The notes beneath the pieces were generated by a model. It saw nothing but the letters and a program-made list of their open reading frames with translations, was not told the DNA's origin and ran no database searches. DNA of 64,000 nt from positions 248,001 to 312,000 of the forward strand of contig NZ_SMLK01000001.1 of assembly GCF_004681975.1 (NCBI RefSeq), given 5' to 3'. Source of the stretch: Ramlibacter humi. Its GTDB lineage: Bacteria > Pseudomonadota > Gammaproteobacteria > Burkholderiales > Burkholderiaceae_C. Both the position numbers and the translations under genes were made by a program. Positions 1 to 8,853 of the stretch are shown here, piece after piece. How positions within the stretch are numbered: the first letter of the stretch is position 1; every line of letters starts with the position of its first letter.

Positions 1-110
1 TGAGGTTCGCTGGGGGAGTGCAAGGTAGGCGGCGGGTTGCGCGGGTTCAAGCCGAGCCGTCCGCGGCGCGCGCCGGGCAATGCGCGTGCACGCACGCGGC
101 GCGGCGCGAT

Positions 111-1100
111 TCAGGCCGTACGGATGACCGAGATGTGCTCGGTACCGCTCTCGGGCAGCCAGACCTCGCCCTTGCGGCCGAGGATCTGCCGGACGTTGGC
201 GTTGGGCCGCTCCAGCGCGTAGCGCTCGAACTTCTCGGCCTTGGGGTCGAACGAGTAGACCGCGTTGCCGGTCCACTCGCTGATCCAGGGCACGTCGCGC
301 TCGTCCACGTACACCGCGTAGACGCGGGCGTCACCGCCGGGTGGCTTCCACGCCCGCCAGCTGCCGTTGCGCGGGTCGTGCATGGACAGCTGGCCGCTGT
401 TCCATTCGCTGACCCAGATGCGGCCCTGGCTGTCGCTCCACACCCTGCGCGCGCCCTGGTCTTTGGTCGGTGGTTCGACGATGTGCGATTCACCGCTGGC
501 GCGGTCGATGCGCGCGATGAACGAGCCGGCCAGCGAACACCACCACACGTCGCCCGCGGGCGTGGCGCAGATGCCGTAGGGGCCGGGGCCGCGCGGCGAC
601 TGCTTCGCCGTCACCAAGCCCGTCTTCACCGACACCTTGCCCAGCCAGCCGTTCTGGCCGGTGAACCACAGGTCGCCCGCGCCGTCGAACGCGCAGGTGT
701 TCAGGTTGGCGCGAGGCGTACCCGCCGGCAACGGGTACACCGTCACCTTCCGATCGGGCCAGCCGACGCGGACGATCGCGTTCTGCCCGCCGTCGGTGAG
801 CCACGCCGCGTGGTCCGGTCCCTGGATCACGCCGTGCGGCGACGAGCCGTTGCCCAGCGCGACGAGGTCGGTGCGGCCGGTGGAAGGCTCGAACCAGCCC
901 AGGTGCCCGCTGGCCTGCGCGCTGAACCACACGCCGCCATCGGGCGCGGGCGCGACGTCGTGGATGCCTGTGCTGCGGCGCGTGGCGAGCTTCCAGCTCT
1001 GCATGCCGCCGGCGGCCTGCGCGGCGGGCAGCGTGGCGGCGAGCGGCAGCAGGACCGCTGTCTGCAGCAGAGCCCGGCGGGAGAGCGGTTCAGGAGACAT
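111..1100 (-). CDS. Vgb/streptogramin-lyase-like beta-propeller protein, exported
   Basis: 329 residues. The N-terminus carries a twin-arginine-like SRRALLQ followed by a hydrophobic stretch ending in AAQA, so export to the periplasm is likely. The rest is built of repeated blade motifs (GGVWFS, GDLWFTG, GDVWWCS, GRIWVSEW, GEVWLPES), typical of the virginiamycin B lyase/NHL propeller family. The start at 1100 is chosen because GAAGGAG lies just upstream; the frame stays open further up but that stretch is antisense to the next gene and repeat. It is the last gene of a leftward set with a MetE-like gene and vanBA. True streptogramin lyases are a small part of this family, so a resistance role is not implied; substrate unknown. 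Confidence 0.75.
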   Translation of the reverse strand: MSPEPLSRRALLQTAVLLPLAATLPAAQAAGGMQSWKLATRRSTGIHDVAPAPDGGVWFSAQASGHLGWFEPSTGRTDLVALGNGSSPHGVIQGPDHAAWLTDGGQNAIVRVGWPDRKVTVYPLPAGTPRANLNTCAFDGAGDLWFTGQNGWLGKVSVKTGLVTAKQSPRGPGPYGICATPAGDVWWCSLAGSFIARIDRASGESHIVEPPTKDQGARRVWSDSQGRIWVSEWNSGQLSMHDPRNGSWRAWKPPGGDARVYAVYVDERDVPWISEWTGNAVYSFDPKAEKFERYALERPNANVRQILGRKGEVWLPESGTEHISVIRTA

Positions 1101-1117
1101 GGTGACTCCTTCAGTGG

Positions 1118-1212
1118 CGTCATTCCCGCGGAGGCGGGAATCCATGGCTTCCATCTTGCATGGTCTGCGCTCCCCATGGAAGCCATGGGTCCCCGCCTCC
1201 GCGGGGACGACG
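1118..1212. repeat. Paired dRS3/REP-like inverted repeat
   Basis: Two head-to-head copies of a short palindromic unit with core ATTCCCGCGNNGGCGGGAAT plus ATGGCTTCC. The first is in the ATTCCC form and the second in the CCCCGC form. The pair can fold into one long hairpin and lies between two genes on the same strand. Other copies sit at 8824, 12783, 18590, 25425, 29397, 29483, 29815, 34466 and 41876. Confidence 0.85.
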
Positions 1213-1219
1213 AGGCAAT

Positions 1220-2332
1220 TTACTTCCCGCCCCACACCTCTTGCGCCGTCTCCACCACCAGCCGCAGCTTGTTGCGCTGGTCCTCGACGGCGATGTTGTT
1301 GCCGTGCACGGTGCTGGAGAAGCCGCACTGCGGCGACAGCGCCAGCTGCTCCATCGGGGCGTACTTGGCGGCTTCGTCGATGCGGCGCTTCAGGTCGTCC
1401 TTCTTCTCCATCTGGCCGAACTTGGTGGTCACCAGGCCCAGCACCACGGTCTTGCCCTTGGCCAGGTAGCGCAGCGGGCGGAAATCGCCGGAGCGGTCGT
1501 CGTCGTACTCCATGAAGTACGCGTCGATGTCCATTTCCTTCAGCAGCGCCTCGGCCACCGGCTCGTAGTTGCCCTGGGCGGCGAAGGTGCTCTTGAAGTT
1601 GCCGCGGCACAGGTGCATGCCCAGCAGCATGCCTTCGGGCTTCCGCGCGACGACCTTGTTGATGAACTTGGCGTAGCGGTGCGGCAGCTCGTTGGGGTCG
1701 TCACCGCGCTGGCGAGCCGCCTCGCGCATCTTTTCGTCGCACAGGTAGGCAAGGTTGGTGTCGTCCATCTGCACGTAGCGGCAGCCGGCTTCGTAGAGCG
1801 AGCGCAGCTCGTCGCCGTAGGCCTTGGCCACGTCGTCGTAGAACACCGGGTCCAGTTCCGGGTACGCGTCCTTGCTGATGCCCGCGCGGCCGCCGCGGAA
1901 GTGCAGCATGGTGGGCGAGGGGATGGTCACCTTGGGCGTGTGGCCGGCGCTGACCTGCGACTTCAGGTACTCGAAGTCGGCCTTCTGGATGTCTTTGGCG
2001 TGGCGCACCTTGTCGATCACCCGGATGACCGGCGGCGCCAGCTCTTCCGTGCCGTCGGGCTTGCGGATGGTGACCGGGATGTCGGTCTTCACGCCGCCCA
2101 GCTGCTCGAGGAAGTCGATGTGGAAGTACGTGCGGCGGAACTCGCCGTCGGTGATGCTCTTGAGGCCGATGTCCTCCTGGAACTTCACGATCTCGGTGAT
2201 GGCCTTGTCCTCGACCTCGCGCAGCTGCTGCGGCGTGATCCGGCCGTTGGCCTTCTGCTCGCGCGCTTCCAGCAGGTACTTCGGCCGCAGGAAACTGCCC
2301 ACGTGGTCGTATCGGGCGGGGAGTTGCATCAT
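1220..2332 (-). CDS. Cobalamin-independent methionine synthase (MetE C-terminal) family protein
   Basis: 370 residues, about half the length of full MetE, and corresponding to its C-terminal catalytic barrel. Near the N-terminus is HVGSFLRP, typical of the family. Candidate zinc ligands are the His and Cys of GMHLCRGN, the Glu of YFMEYDDD and the Cys of SPQCGF. Members transfer methyl groups from a folate or another donor to a thiol. Two ATG codons are adjacent at the start; either is possible. The gene lies downstream of vanAB on the same strand, separated by a 120-bp hairpin repeat. A role in handling the one-carbon unit released by demethylation is conceivable but is inference only. Confidence 0.8.
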   Translation of the reverse strand: MMQLPARYDHVGSFLRPKYLLEAREQKANGRITPQQLREVEDKAITEIVKFQEDIGLKSITDGEFRRTYFHIDFLEQLGGVKTDIPVTIRKPDGTEELAPPVIRVIDKVRHAKDIQKADFEYLKSQVSAGHTPKVTIPSPTMLHFRGGRAGISKDAYPELDPVFYDDVAKAYGDELRSLYEAGCRYVQMDDTNLAYLCDEKMREAARQRGDDPNELPHRYAKFINKVVARKPEGMLLGMHLCRGNFKSTFAAQGNYEPVAEALLKEMDIDAYFMEYDDDRSGDFRPLRYLAKGKTVVLGLVTTKFGQMEKKDDLKRRIDEAAKYAPMEQLALSPQCGFSSTVHGNNIAVEDQRNKLRLVVETAQEVWGGK

Positions 2333-2369
2333 GTTGTGGTCCTCTTCTGGGTGCTGATCAATGCGGGAG

Positions 2370-2488
2370 CGGACTCCTTTACGCGGAGCACGCGGAGGTT
2401 ACGCAGAGTCCGCAGAGAAATCCATTTCTATTGAATTTCCCTCTGCGAGCTCTGCGTAACCTCCGCGCCCTCTGCGCAAGGGAGTCCG
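2370..2488. repeat. Long GCAGAG-type hairpin repeat, copy 1
   Basis: Long imperfect palindrome between vanB and the MetE-like gene. The outer arms are CGGACTCC and GGAGTCCG. The body has repeated GCAGAG/GCGGAG units on the left and CTCTGCG units on the right, with a short AT-rich centre. It fills most of the intergenic space. Sister copies lie at 10315, 27529 and 60245. Confidence 0.85.
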
Positions 2489-2491
2489 CAT

Positions 2492-3445
2492 TCAAAGGTC
2501 CAGCACCAGCACCGCGCTCTTCGCGCGCGAGCAGCAGGGTGTGAACTGGTCGTGCCTGGCCTTTTCCTCGTCGGTGAAGTACAGGTCGCGGTGGTCGCAT
2601 TCGCCTTCCAGCACGCGCGTGATGCAGGTGCCGCAGACGCCCTGCTCGCAGGAGGTCAGCACCTCGACACCGTGCGCGCCGAGCGCCTGCACCACGGTCT
2701 GGTCCGCGGCCACGCGCACTACCTCGCCGCTGCTGGCGATCTTCACGTCGAAGGCCTTGTCGGCGCTGGTGTCCTGCGCTTCGGCGGTGAAGAACTCGAC
2801 GTGGATCTGCTGCGGCGTCCAGCCCATGCCCTGCGCCACCTGCGTCACGTGCGTGATGAAGCCGGCAGGGCCGCAGACGTACAGGTGCGTGTCGGGGTCG
2901 TGCGTGCCCAGCGCGGCGGGCAGGTTCAGCACCTGCGAAGGCGCGCCGTCGTCGAAATGGAACTGCACCTTCGCCGCGAACGGCGAAGCCTGGATCTCGT
3001 CGTGGAACGCGGTGCGCTCGCGTGAACGCGCGCAGTAGTGCAGCGTGAAATCGGCGCCCGTCGTGGCCAGCCGCTGCGCCATGCACAGCAGCGGCGTCAC
3101 GCCGATGCCGCCGGCCAGCAGCACGGTGCGCTTCGCGTGCACCAGCGGGAAATGGTTGCGCGGCTCGCTGATGGTGAGCAGGTCGCCTTCCTTCACCGCG
3201 TCGTGCATGCCGGCCGAGCCGCCGCGCGTCTTCGCGTCGCGCAGCACCGCGATGCGGTAGCGGTGGCTTTCGCCCACGTCGTTGCACAGCGAGTACTGGC
3301 GCACCAGCCCGCCCGGCACGTGCACGTCGATGTGCGAGCCGGCGCTGAAGGCGGGCAGCGGCCCGCCGCCGGCTCGTGCGAGTTCGAAGCTCGCGATGTC
3401 CTGGGCTTCCTGCTGCTTGCGCAGGACCTTGACCTGCAGTTCCAT
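2492..3445 (-). CDS. vanB: Vanillate O-demethylase reductase subunit (PDR/VanB family)
   Basis: 317 residues, the usual size of VanB-type reductases. The order is an FMN/flavin-binding region with RQYSLCN (about 50-56), an NAD-binding region with AGGIGVTPLL (about 110), and a C-terminal plant-type 2Fe-2S domain with CEQGVCGTC plus a further Cys. It passes electrons from NAD(P)H through flavin and 2Fe-2S to the Rieske oxygenase VanA. Only 1 bp separates it from vanA upstream, so the two are co-transcribed. The family also serves other Rieske oxygenases; vanillate is favoured by the partner, the GntR regulator and the protocatechuate genes nearby. Confidence 0.82.
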   Translation of the reverse strand: MELQVKVLRKQQEAQDIASFELARAGGGPLPAFSAGSHIDVHVPGGLVRQYSLCNDVGESHRYRIAVLRDAKTRGGSAGMHDAVKEGDLLTISEPRNHFPLVHAKRTVLLAGGIGVTPLLCMAQRLATTGADFTLHYCARSRERTAFHDEIQASPFAAKVQFHFDDGAPSQVLNLPAALGTHDPDTHLYVCGPAGFITHVTQVAQGMGWTPQQIHVEFFTAEAQDTSADKAFDVKIASSGEVVRVAADQTVVQALGAHGVEVLTSCEQGVCGTCITRVLEGECDHRDLYFTDEEKARHDQFTPCCSRAKSAVLVLDL

Positions 3446-3446
3446 G

Positions 3447-4490
3447 TCAGGCCGCCAGCGGCTGCGGCTGCTCCTGCGCCACCAGCTTGTCGATGATGCG
3501 GCGCGCCTGCACGCCGCCGGCGTCGATGTTCAGCATCAGCAGGCGGCGGCCGGGGTTGGCCAGCAGGTTGCGCTGCTGCGCTTCCAGCACGCCGGTGTCT
3601 TCGGCGAACACCTTGGCCTGCCCGGCGCGGATCTCCGCCGTCAGGGCGTGGTCCCTGGGCTTGAAGTTGCGCGCCATTCCCCAGAAGTACCACATGGCCG
3701 TGTCGGTCTCGGGCGTGAGGAAGTCCACCACGATGCTGGACACCTTGTCCCTGGGGTCGGCGTGGTAGCCGCCCTTGCCGGCGAGGGCCACGCCCACCTC
3801 GATCATCACGTGGCTGGGCGGGATGAAGTGGCACACCTGCCAGCGATCCACCGGCACGTTGTCGGGCAGGCCGTTGCCGCGCAGGTTGGCCTGCCAGAAC
3901 GGCGGCGCCATCACGTTGTCCATGAAGCGGCTGGTGAGCACGCGTTCGCCCACGGTCTTGGTGGCGACGGGCGTCTCGTCGATCTCCTTCTGGCCGATGC
4001 TGTCGGCGTGCACGTAGGTCTCGTGCGTCAGGTCCATCAGGTTGTCGACCATCAGGCGGTAGTCGCAGGCCACGTGGTACAGGCCGCCGCCGTAGGCCCA
4101 GTCGGGGCTTTCGGCCCATTCCAGTTCGTGGATCTTCGCGGGATCGGCCAGCGACGCTTCGCCGGGCCACACCCAGATGAAGCCGTGCTTCTCCACCACG
4201 GGGAAGCTGCGGATCTTCGGGAAGCCCTGCACGCGCTGGCCGGGCATGGAGATGGTCTTGCCTTCGCAGCCCATCGCCAGGCCGTGGTAGCCGCAGACCA
4301 GCTGGCCGTCGCACACGCGCCCCAGCGACAGGGGCGCGCCGCGGTGCGGGCAGAAGTCTTCGACCGCCGCCACTTCACCCGCCTTGGGGCGCCAGAAGAC
4401 GATCTTCTCGTTGCAGATGGTGCGGCCCAGGGGCTTGTCGGCGATCTCGTCGGGGGTGCAGGCGACGTACCAGGCGTTCTTCGGGAACAT
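3447..4490 (-). CDS. vanA: Vanillate O-demethylase oxygenase subunit (Rieske)
   Basis: 347 residues. The Rieske motif C-P-H-R-G-A-P (about 47-53) pairs with C-G-Y-H-G-L (about 68-73). The mononuclear iron site is suggested by NLMDLTHETYVH (about 150-161). It hydroxylates the methoxyl group of vanillate, giving protocatechuate and formaldehyde. The ATG at 4490 begins MFPKNAWYVAC, as in the family; an in-frame ATG at 4526 would add 12 residues. The promoter faces the divergent GntR gene, and a TGTATACA palindrome lies directly upstream. Related aryl-methoxy substrates cannot be excluded from sequence. Confidence 0.82.
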   Translation of the reverse strand: MFPKNAWYVACTPDEIADKPLGRTICNEKIVFWRPKAGEVAAVEDFCPHRGAPLSLGRVCDGQLVCGYHGLAMGCEGKTISMPGQRVQGFPKIRSFPVVEKHGFIWVWPGEASLADPAKIHELEWAESPDWAYGGGLYHVACDYRLMVDNLMDLTHETYVHADSIGQKEIDETPVATKTVGERVLTSRFMDNVMAPPFWQANLRGNGLPDNVPVDRWQVCHFIPPSHVMIEVGVALAGKGGYHADPRDKVSSIVVDFLTPETDTAMWYFWGMARNFKPRDHALTAEIRAGQAKVFAEDTGVLEAQQRNLLANPGRRLLMLNIDAGGVQARRIIDKLVAQEQPQPLAA

Positions 4491-4532
4491 GGGGGTGGGG
4501 GAGGTGGAGGGATTCGGCGGGAGCATACTCGT

Positions 4533-4540
4533 TGTATACA
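4533..4540. promoter_or_regulatory. Putative GntR operator 1 (TGTATACA)
   Basis: Perfect 8-bp palindrome just upstream of vanA. An identical site occurs 99 bp away at 4632. Palindromes centred on GTATAC are typical targets of FCD-type GntR regulators, one of which is encoded next door. Confidence 0.6.
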
Positions 4541-4631
4541 GTGGCGACAAGACAAAGCGCTGCGGCGCACTCGACATCAGAGAGGAATTCGAGACTTGTG
4601 ACGAAGCTGATCCACCGCTAGACTGCTTGCC

Positions 4632-4639
4632 TGTATACA
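4632..4639. promoter_or_regulatory. Putative GntR operator 2, overlapping the gntR start
   Basis: Second perfect TGTATACA. Its last base is the A of the GntR start codon at 4639, so a bound regulator would block its own transcription or translation start. This fits autoregulation plus control of vanAB. Confidence 0.6.
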
Positions 4640-5400
4640 TGAAAGCCGCCCCCACCCGTCCCGATCCGGCCGCCGAAGACGGCGGCTCCCAGGCCGTCAA
4701 GGCCCAGCTGCGCCTGCGCGAAATGATCCTGGCCGGCGAACTGCCCGGCGGCAGCCGCATCGCCGAGCTCACGGTGGTGGAGATGCTGGGCGTCTCGCGC
4801 ACGCCCATCCGGGCGGCGCTGATGCGGCTGGAACAGGAGGGCTTGCTCGAAGCGCTGCCCGGCGGCGGCTTCGGGGTGCGCACCTTCAGCGAGCGCGACG
4901 TGGCCGACGCCATCGAACTGCGCGGCACCGTCGAAGGCCTGGCCGCGCGCCTGGCCGCGGAGCGCGGCGCGCCGGCGCAGGCGCTGGCCGAGGCGCGCGA
5001 ATGCCTGGACGGCATCGACGCGGTGCTGGCTCGGCGCGCACTGGACGACGAGGCTTTTGGCCAGTACGTGAAGCTCAACGCGCGCTTCCACCAGCTGCTG
5101 GCCGAGTTGTCGGGCAGCAGCGTGCTGGCGCGCGAGATCGAACGCGTGGTGCGGCTGCCGTTCGCCTCGCCGTCGGGCTTCGTGGTCGTGCAGGCCAACA
5201 GCGGCCGCGCGCGCGACATGCTCATCGTGGCGCAGGACCAGCACCGCCAGGTGCTGGAGGCGATCGAGCGGCGCGAGGGCGCGCGCGCCGAAGCGCTGAT
5301 GCGCGAGCATTCGCGCATCGCCCAGCGCAACCTGCGCGAAGCGGTGCAGGGGCATCACCACGAACGCATGCCGGCTGTGCGGCTCATACGGCAGAGCTGA
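4639..5400 (+). CDS. GntR-family (FadR/FCD) transcriptional regulator, probable VanR
   Basis: 253 residues. The N-terminal winged helix-turn-helix (about 20-85) includes GSRIAELTVVEMLGVSRTPI, and the rest is an FCD ligand-binding domain (about 95-235). It is transcribed away from vanAB, with identical palindromes at both promoters. By family knowledge, VanR-type GntR proteins repress vanAB and are released by vanillate; that role here is inferred from position and the paired operators. The ATG at 4639 is chosen because it starts just before the conserved domain; the frame is open further upstream across the promoter but lacks coding character. Confidence 0.8.
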   Translation: MKAAPTRPDPAAEDGGSQAVKAQLRLREMILAGELPGGSRIAELTVVEMLGVSRTPIRAALMRLEQEGLLEALPGGGFGVRTFSERDVADAIELRGTVEGLAARLAAERGAPAQALAEARECLDGIDAVLARRALDDEAFGQYVKLNARFHQLLAELSGSSVLAREIERVVRLPFASPSGFVVVQANSGRARDMLIVAQDQHRQVLEAIERREGARAEALMREHSRIAQRNLREAVQGHHHERMPAVRLIRQS

Positions 5401-5434
5401 CGGTCCCCTTGCAAGTCGCGATAGCATGCGCACG

Positions 5435-5462
5435 GCTATGCTCGAACTGGATAGCTGATAGA
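5435..5462. promoter_or_regulatory. Weak third copy of the LigR-type site, upstream of livK
   Basis: By hand alignment, 18 of 28 positions match the site at 13771. Both halves GCTAT and TAGCTGATAG are kept, while the middle differs. It ends 99 bp before the livK start. Confidence 0.4.
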
Positions 5463-5561
5463 CCATCGCGCGGCTTGGCCTTCACGCGGCGCGTGACCAC
5501 AATCGCGGCCTGCCGGCGTTATGCGCGGGCCGCCCCTTCCTGTCCAAAGAGGAGACCTTCG

Positions 5562-6734
5562 ATGCACAAGAGAACCCTGCTCCAGGCCACCGCCTTCGCC
5601 GCGCTGCTGGCCACCGGCACCCTGGCCTTCGCGCAAGCCGCGCCGTTCAAGATCGGCCTGATCCTGCCCATGACCGGGCAGCAGGCCACCACCGGCCGCC
5701 AGATCGAGGCCGCCGCGCGCCTGTGGATGGCGCAGAACGGCGACACGGTCGCCGGCCGCAAGGTGGAACTGATCGTCAAGGACGACACCAGCCTGCCCGA
5801 CGTCACCCGCCGCCTGGCGCAGGAACTGGTGGTGAACGACAAGGTGGACGTGCTGGCCGGCATGGGCATCACGCCGTCCGCCATGGCCGTCGCGCCCATC
5901 GCCACGCAATCGAAGACGCCGCTGGTGGTGATGGCCGCCGCCACGTCCAGCATCACGGAAGCCTCGCCCTTCATCGTGCGCACCAGCTTCACGCTGCCGC
6001 AGGTGTCGGTGGCGCTGGCCGACTGGGCGCCCAAGAACGGCATCAAGAGCGTGGTCACGCTGGTGAGCGACTACGGCCCGGGCATCGACGCCGAGAAGTA
6101 CTTCGCCGAGCGCTTCCAGTTCAACGGCGGCAAGATCGCCGACAAGCTGCGCGTGCCGCTGCGCAACCCCGACTTCGCGCCGTTCCTGCAGAAGGTGCGC
6201 GACCTCAAGCCCGACGCGCTGTTCGTGTTCGTGCCGTCTGGCGCGGGCGCCGCGGTGATGAAGCAGTTCGGCGAGCGCGGCATGGACAAGGCCGGCATCA
6301 AGCTCATCGCCACCGGCGACGTGACGGACGACGACCAGCTCAACGACATGGGCGACGTGGCCCTGGGCGTGGTCACCTCGCACCACTATTCCGCGGCCCA
6401 CCCGTCGGCGGCGAACAAGAAGTTCGTCGAGGCTTTCCAGAAGGCCAACAAGAACCTGCGCCCCAACTTCATGGCCGTGGGCGGCTACGACGGCATGCGC
6501 GTGATCTACGAAGCGCTGAAGAAGACCGGCGGCAAGGGCGGCGGCGAAGCGCTGGTGGCCGGCATGAAGGGCCAGGTCTTCGAAAGCCCGCGCGGCCCCG
6601 TGTTCATCGACGCCCAGACCCGCGACATCGTCCAGAACGTCTACCTGCGCAAGGTCGAGAAGAAGGACGGACAGCTGTGGAACGTCGAGTTCGACGTGCT
6701 CAAGGACGTGAAGGATCCGGGCAAGACGAAATGA
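5562..6734 (+). CDS. Branched-chain-type ABC transporter substrate-binding protein
   Basis: 390 residues with a clear Sec signal (positively charged start, hydrophobic core, cleavage near AFAQA at about 26). The mature part begins with FKIGLILPMTG, the usual opening of Peripla_BP_6/LivK proteins. It is the periplasmic binding component for the permeases and ATPases that follow. AAAGAGGAGACC precedes the ATG. LivK-like proteins of this group often bind aromatic acids rather than amino acids. Its position between van and lig genes, and a LigR-like site upstream, suggest a lignin-derived aromatic substrate (inference). Its stop codon lies inside a repeat. Confidence 0.88.
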   Translation: MHKRTLLQATAFAALLATGTLAFAQAAPFKIGLILPMTGQQATTGRQIEAAARLWMAQNGDTVAGRKVELIVKDDTSLPDVTRRLAQELVVNDKVDVLAGMGITPSAMAVAPIATQSKTPLVVMAAATSSITEASPFIVRTSFTLPQVSVALADWAPKNGIKSVVTLVSDYGPGIDAEKYFAERFQFNGGKIADKLRVPLRNPDFAPFLQKVRDLKPDALFVFVPSGAGAAVMKQFGERGMDKAGIKLIATGDVTDDDQLNDMGDVALGVVTSHHYSAAHPSAANKKFVEAFQKANKNLRPNFMAVGGYDGMRVIYEALKKTGGKGGGEALVAGMKGQVFESPRGPVFIDAQTRDIVQNVYLRKVEKKDGQLWNVEFDVLKDVKDPGKTK

Positions 6735-6850
6735 CGAATGACTTGGCGCCCGCGGCGCCTTGATGACAAATGACGGCGATACCCGTGCGTCATTTGTCAT
6801 TCGTCATTGAGGCGCGCAGCGCCGAAGTCATGCCGCGCAGCGGCGTCATC
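6731..6850. repeat. ATGACGAATGAC-type repeat between livK and livH
   Basis: Begins with ATGACGAATGAC, which supplies the livK TGA stop. It includes inverted GTCATTTGTCATTCGTCAT copies and GC-rich inner stems, and ends just before the livH ATG. One of four copies (others at 7725, 17254 and 21927). Confidence 0.85.
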
Positions 6851-6852
6851 AG

Positions 6853-7728
6853 ATGTTGACCATCCTCTTCGACGGCATCGCCTACGGCATGCTGCTGTTC
6901 ATCCTGGCGCTGGGCCTGGCCGTGACCATGGGGCTGATGAACTTCATCAACCTCGCGCACGGGGCCTTCGCCATGGTGGGCGGCTACATCACCGTGCTGC
7001 TGATGCAGCACTACGGCGTGCCCTTCCTCGCCTGCCTGCCGCTCGCCTTCGTCGGCGCGGGCCTGCTCGGCGCGGTGCTGGAGCGCACGCTGTACCGCCC
7101 CCTGTACCGCCGCCCGCACCTGGACCAGGTGCTGTTCTCCATCGGCCTCACCTTCATGGCCGTGGCCGCGGTGGACTACTTCGTCGGCTCCACGCAGCAG
7201 ATCGTGCAACTGCCCGCGTGGCTGCGCGGCCGCACCGAGATCGGCGACGGCGCGTGGACGCTGGGCATGGGCCACTACCGCCTCTTCATCATCGCGGTGT
7301 GCGCGGCGCTGACCATCGTGCTGCAGTACGTGCTGTCCAGCACGCGCTTCGGCAGCCGCCTGCGCGCGTCGGTGGACGACCAGCGCGTGGCAGCGGGCCT
7401 TGGCATCAACGTGAACGTGGTGTTCCTGGCCACCTTCGCCTTCGGCAGCGGGCTGGCCGGCCTGGGCGGCGCGCTGGGCGCGGAAGTGCTGGGGCTGGAC
7501 CCGCAGTTCCCGCTCAAGTTCATGATTTATTTCCTGATCGTCGTGGCCGTGGGCGGCACGTCGTCCATCACCGGCCCGCTGCTGGCCGCGCTGCTGCTGG
7601 GCATCGCCGACGTGGCGGGCAAGTACTACATCCCCAAGCTCGGCGCCTTCATCGTCTACACGCTGATGATCGTCATCCTGATCTGGCGCCCGCAGGGGCT
7701 GTTCGTGCGGCAAGGGGGCAAGGCATGA
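6853..7728 (+). CDS. livH: Branched-chain-type ABC transporter permease (LivH family)
   Basis: 291 residues, almost entirely hydrophobic with about eight membrane spans. It shows family features such as LGLAVTMGLMNFINLAHGAF near the N-terminus and GGTSSITGPLLAALLLG near the end. It is one of the two inner-membrane permeases of the transporter encoded here. The ATG follows directly after a repeat with no good Shine-Dalgarno, so translation may be coupled or the repeat may affect it. The stop codon falls inside the next copy of the same repeat. Confidence 0.88.
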   Translation: MLTILFDGIAYGMLLFILALGLAVTMGLMNFINLAHGAFAMVGGYITVLLMQHYGVPFLACLPLAFVGAGLLGAVLERTLYRPLYRRPHLDQVLFSIGLTFMAVAAVDYFVGSTQQIVQLPAWLRGRTEIGDGAWTLGMGHYRLFIIAVCAALTIVLQYVLSSTRFGSRLRASVDDQRVAAGLGINVNVVFLATFAFGSGLAGLGGALGAEVLGLDPQFPLKFMIYFLIVVAVGGTSSITGPLLAALLLGIADVAGKYYIPKLGAFIVYTLMIVILIWRPQGLFVRQGGKA

Positions 7729-7869
7729 CGAATGACCGCGCCCGCGGCGCGATGACCTCGCCGCGCTTCGATGGCGGCGCTTCGCGCCAGGATGAGGGGG
7801 CACTGCGGTGAGTCATTCGTCATCGACGCCGCGCAGCGGCAAGGTCATGCCGCCGGCAGGCGGCGTCAT
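7725..7869. repeat. ATGACGAATGAC-type repeat between livH and livM
   Basis: Supplies the livH TGA stop in its first unit and runs over the GTG start of livM, with GTCATTCGTCAT in the second half. The inner part is a GC-rich set of stems. One end therefore lies in the coding sequence of livM. Confidence 0.8.
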
Positions 7870-8853
7870 TGCGCAGACCGCGCTGCTGCGCGCGAGCCGC
7901 TGGCGCGCCTGGGAACCGGTGCTGTGGCTCGTGGCTTTCGCCGCGCCATTGGTGCTGCGCCAGTACGCGGCCATCGTCAACGAGATCGCCATCGTGGCGC
8001 TGTTCGCGCTGTCGCTGGACCTGGTGCTGGGCTTCACCGGCATCGTCTCGCTCGGCCACGCGGCCTTCTTCGGCCTGGGCGCGTATTCGGCGGCGCTGTT
8101 TGCCAAGTACGCGATGCCGGACCCGCTCCTGGGCCTGGCCGTGGGCATCGTCGCCGCCACGGTGGTCGGCTTCTTCGCCAGCTTCACCGTGCAGCGCGGC
8201 ACCGACCTCACGCGGCTGATGGTCACGCTGGGCGCGGCGCTCATCCTGCTGGAACTGGCCAACAAGTTCAGCGAGATCACCGGCGGCGCCGACGGCCTGC
8301 AGGGCGTGGTCATGGGCCCCGTGCTGGGCAAGTTCGACTTCGACCTGGAAGGCCGCACCGCCGCGTACTACTCGCTCACCGTGCTGCTGGTGTTCTTCCT
8401 CCTCGCGCGCCGCATCGCGCGGTCGCCGTTCGGCTCCACGCTGATGGCCATCCGCGACAACCGGCTGCGCGCCATGGCCATCGGCATCCCGGTGGGCTCG
8501 CGCATCACCGTGGCGTACACCGTGGCCGCCGGCCTGGCCGGTGCCGCCGGCGCGCTGCTCGCGCAGACCACCGGCTTCGCTTCGCTGGACGTGTTCGAGT
8601 TCCACCGCAGCGCCGACCTGATGCTGATGCTGGTGATCGGCGGCACGGGCTGGCTGTACGGCGGCGTCCTGGGCGCCATCGTGTTCAAGCTGGCGCAGGA
8701 CTTCCTGTCGTCCATCACGCCGCAGTACTGGACCTTCTGGCTGGGCCTGTTCCTGGTGGTGCTGGTGCTGGTGGGCCGCGACCGCCTGCTTCGCCCGTGG
8801 ACCTGGTTCGGAATCAAGAAACTGGATCCCCGCCTTCGCGGGGATGACGGCTT

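Noticed and set aside
111-1100. Streptogramin resistance gene
   Set aside because: The family resemblance to Vgb is to the propeller fold; an exported protein next to aromatic catabolism genes gives no support for antibiotic resistance.
18-1469. Long plus-strand open frame opposite the Vgb-like and MetE-like genes
   Set aside because: It is the antisense of two well-supported genes, rich in Arg/Ala/His, with no family features; GC-rich DNA produces such frames.
4491-5330. Long N-terminal extension of VanA
   Set aside because: It would run across the promoter and antisense to the GntR gene; the Rieske protein family starts at 4490 or just before.
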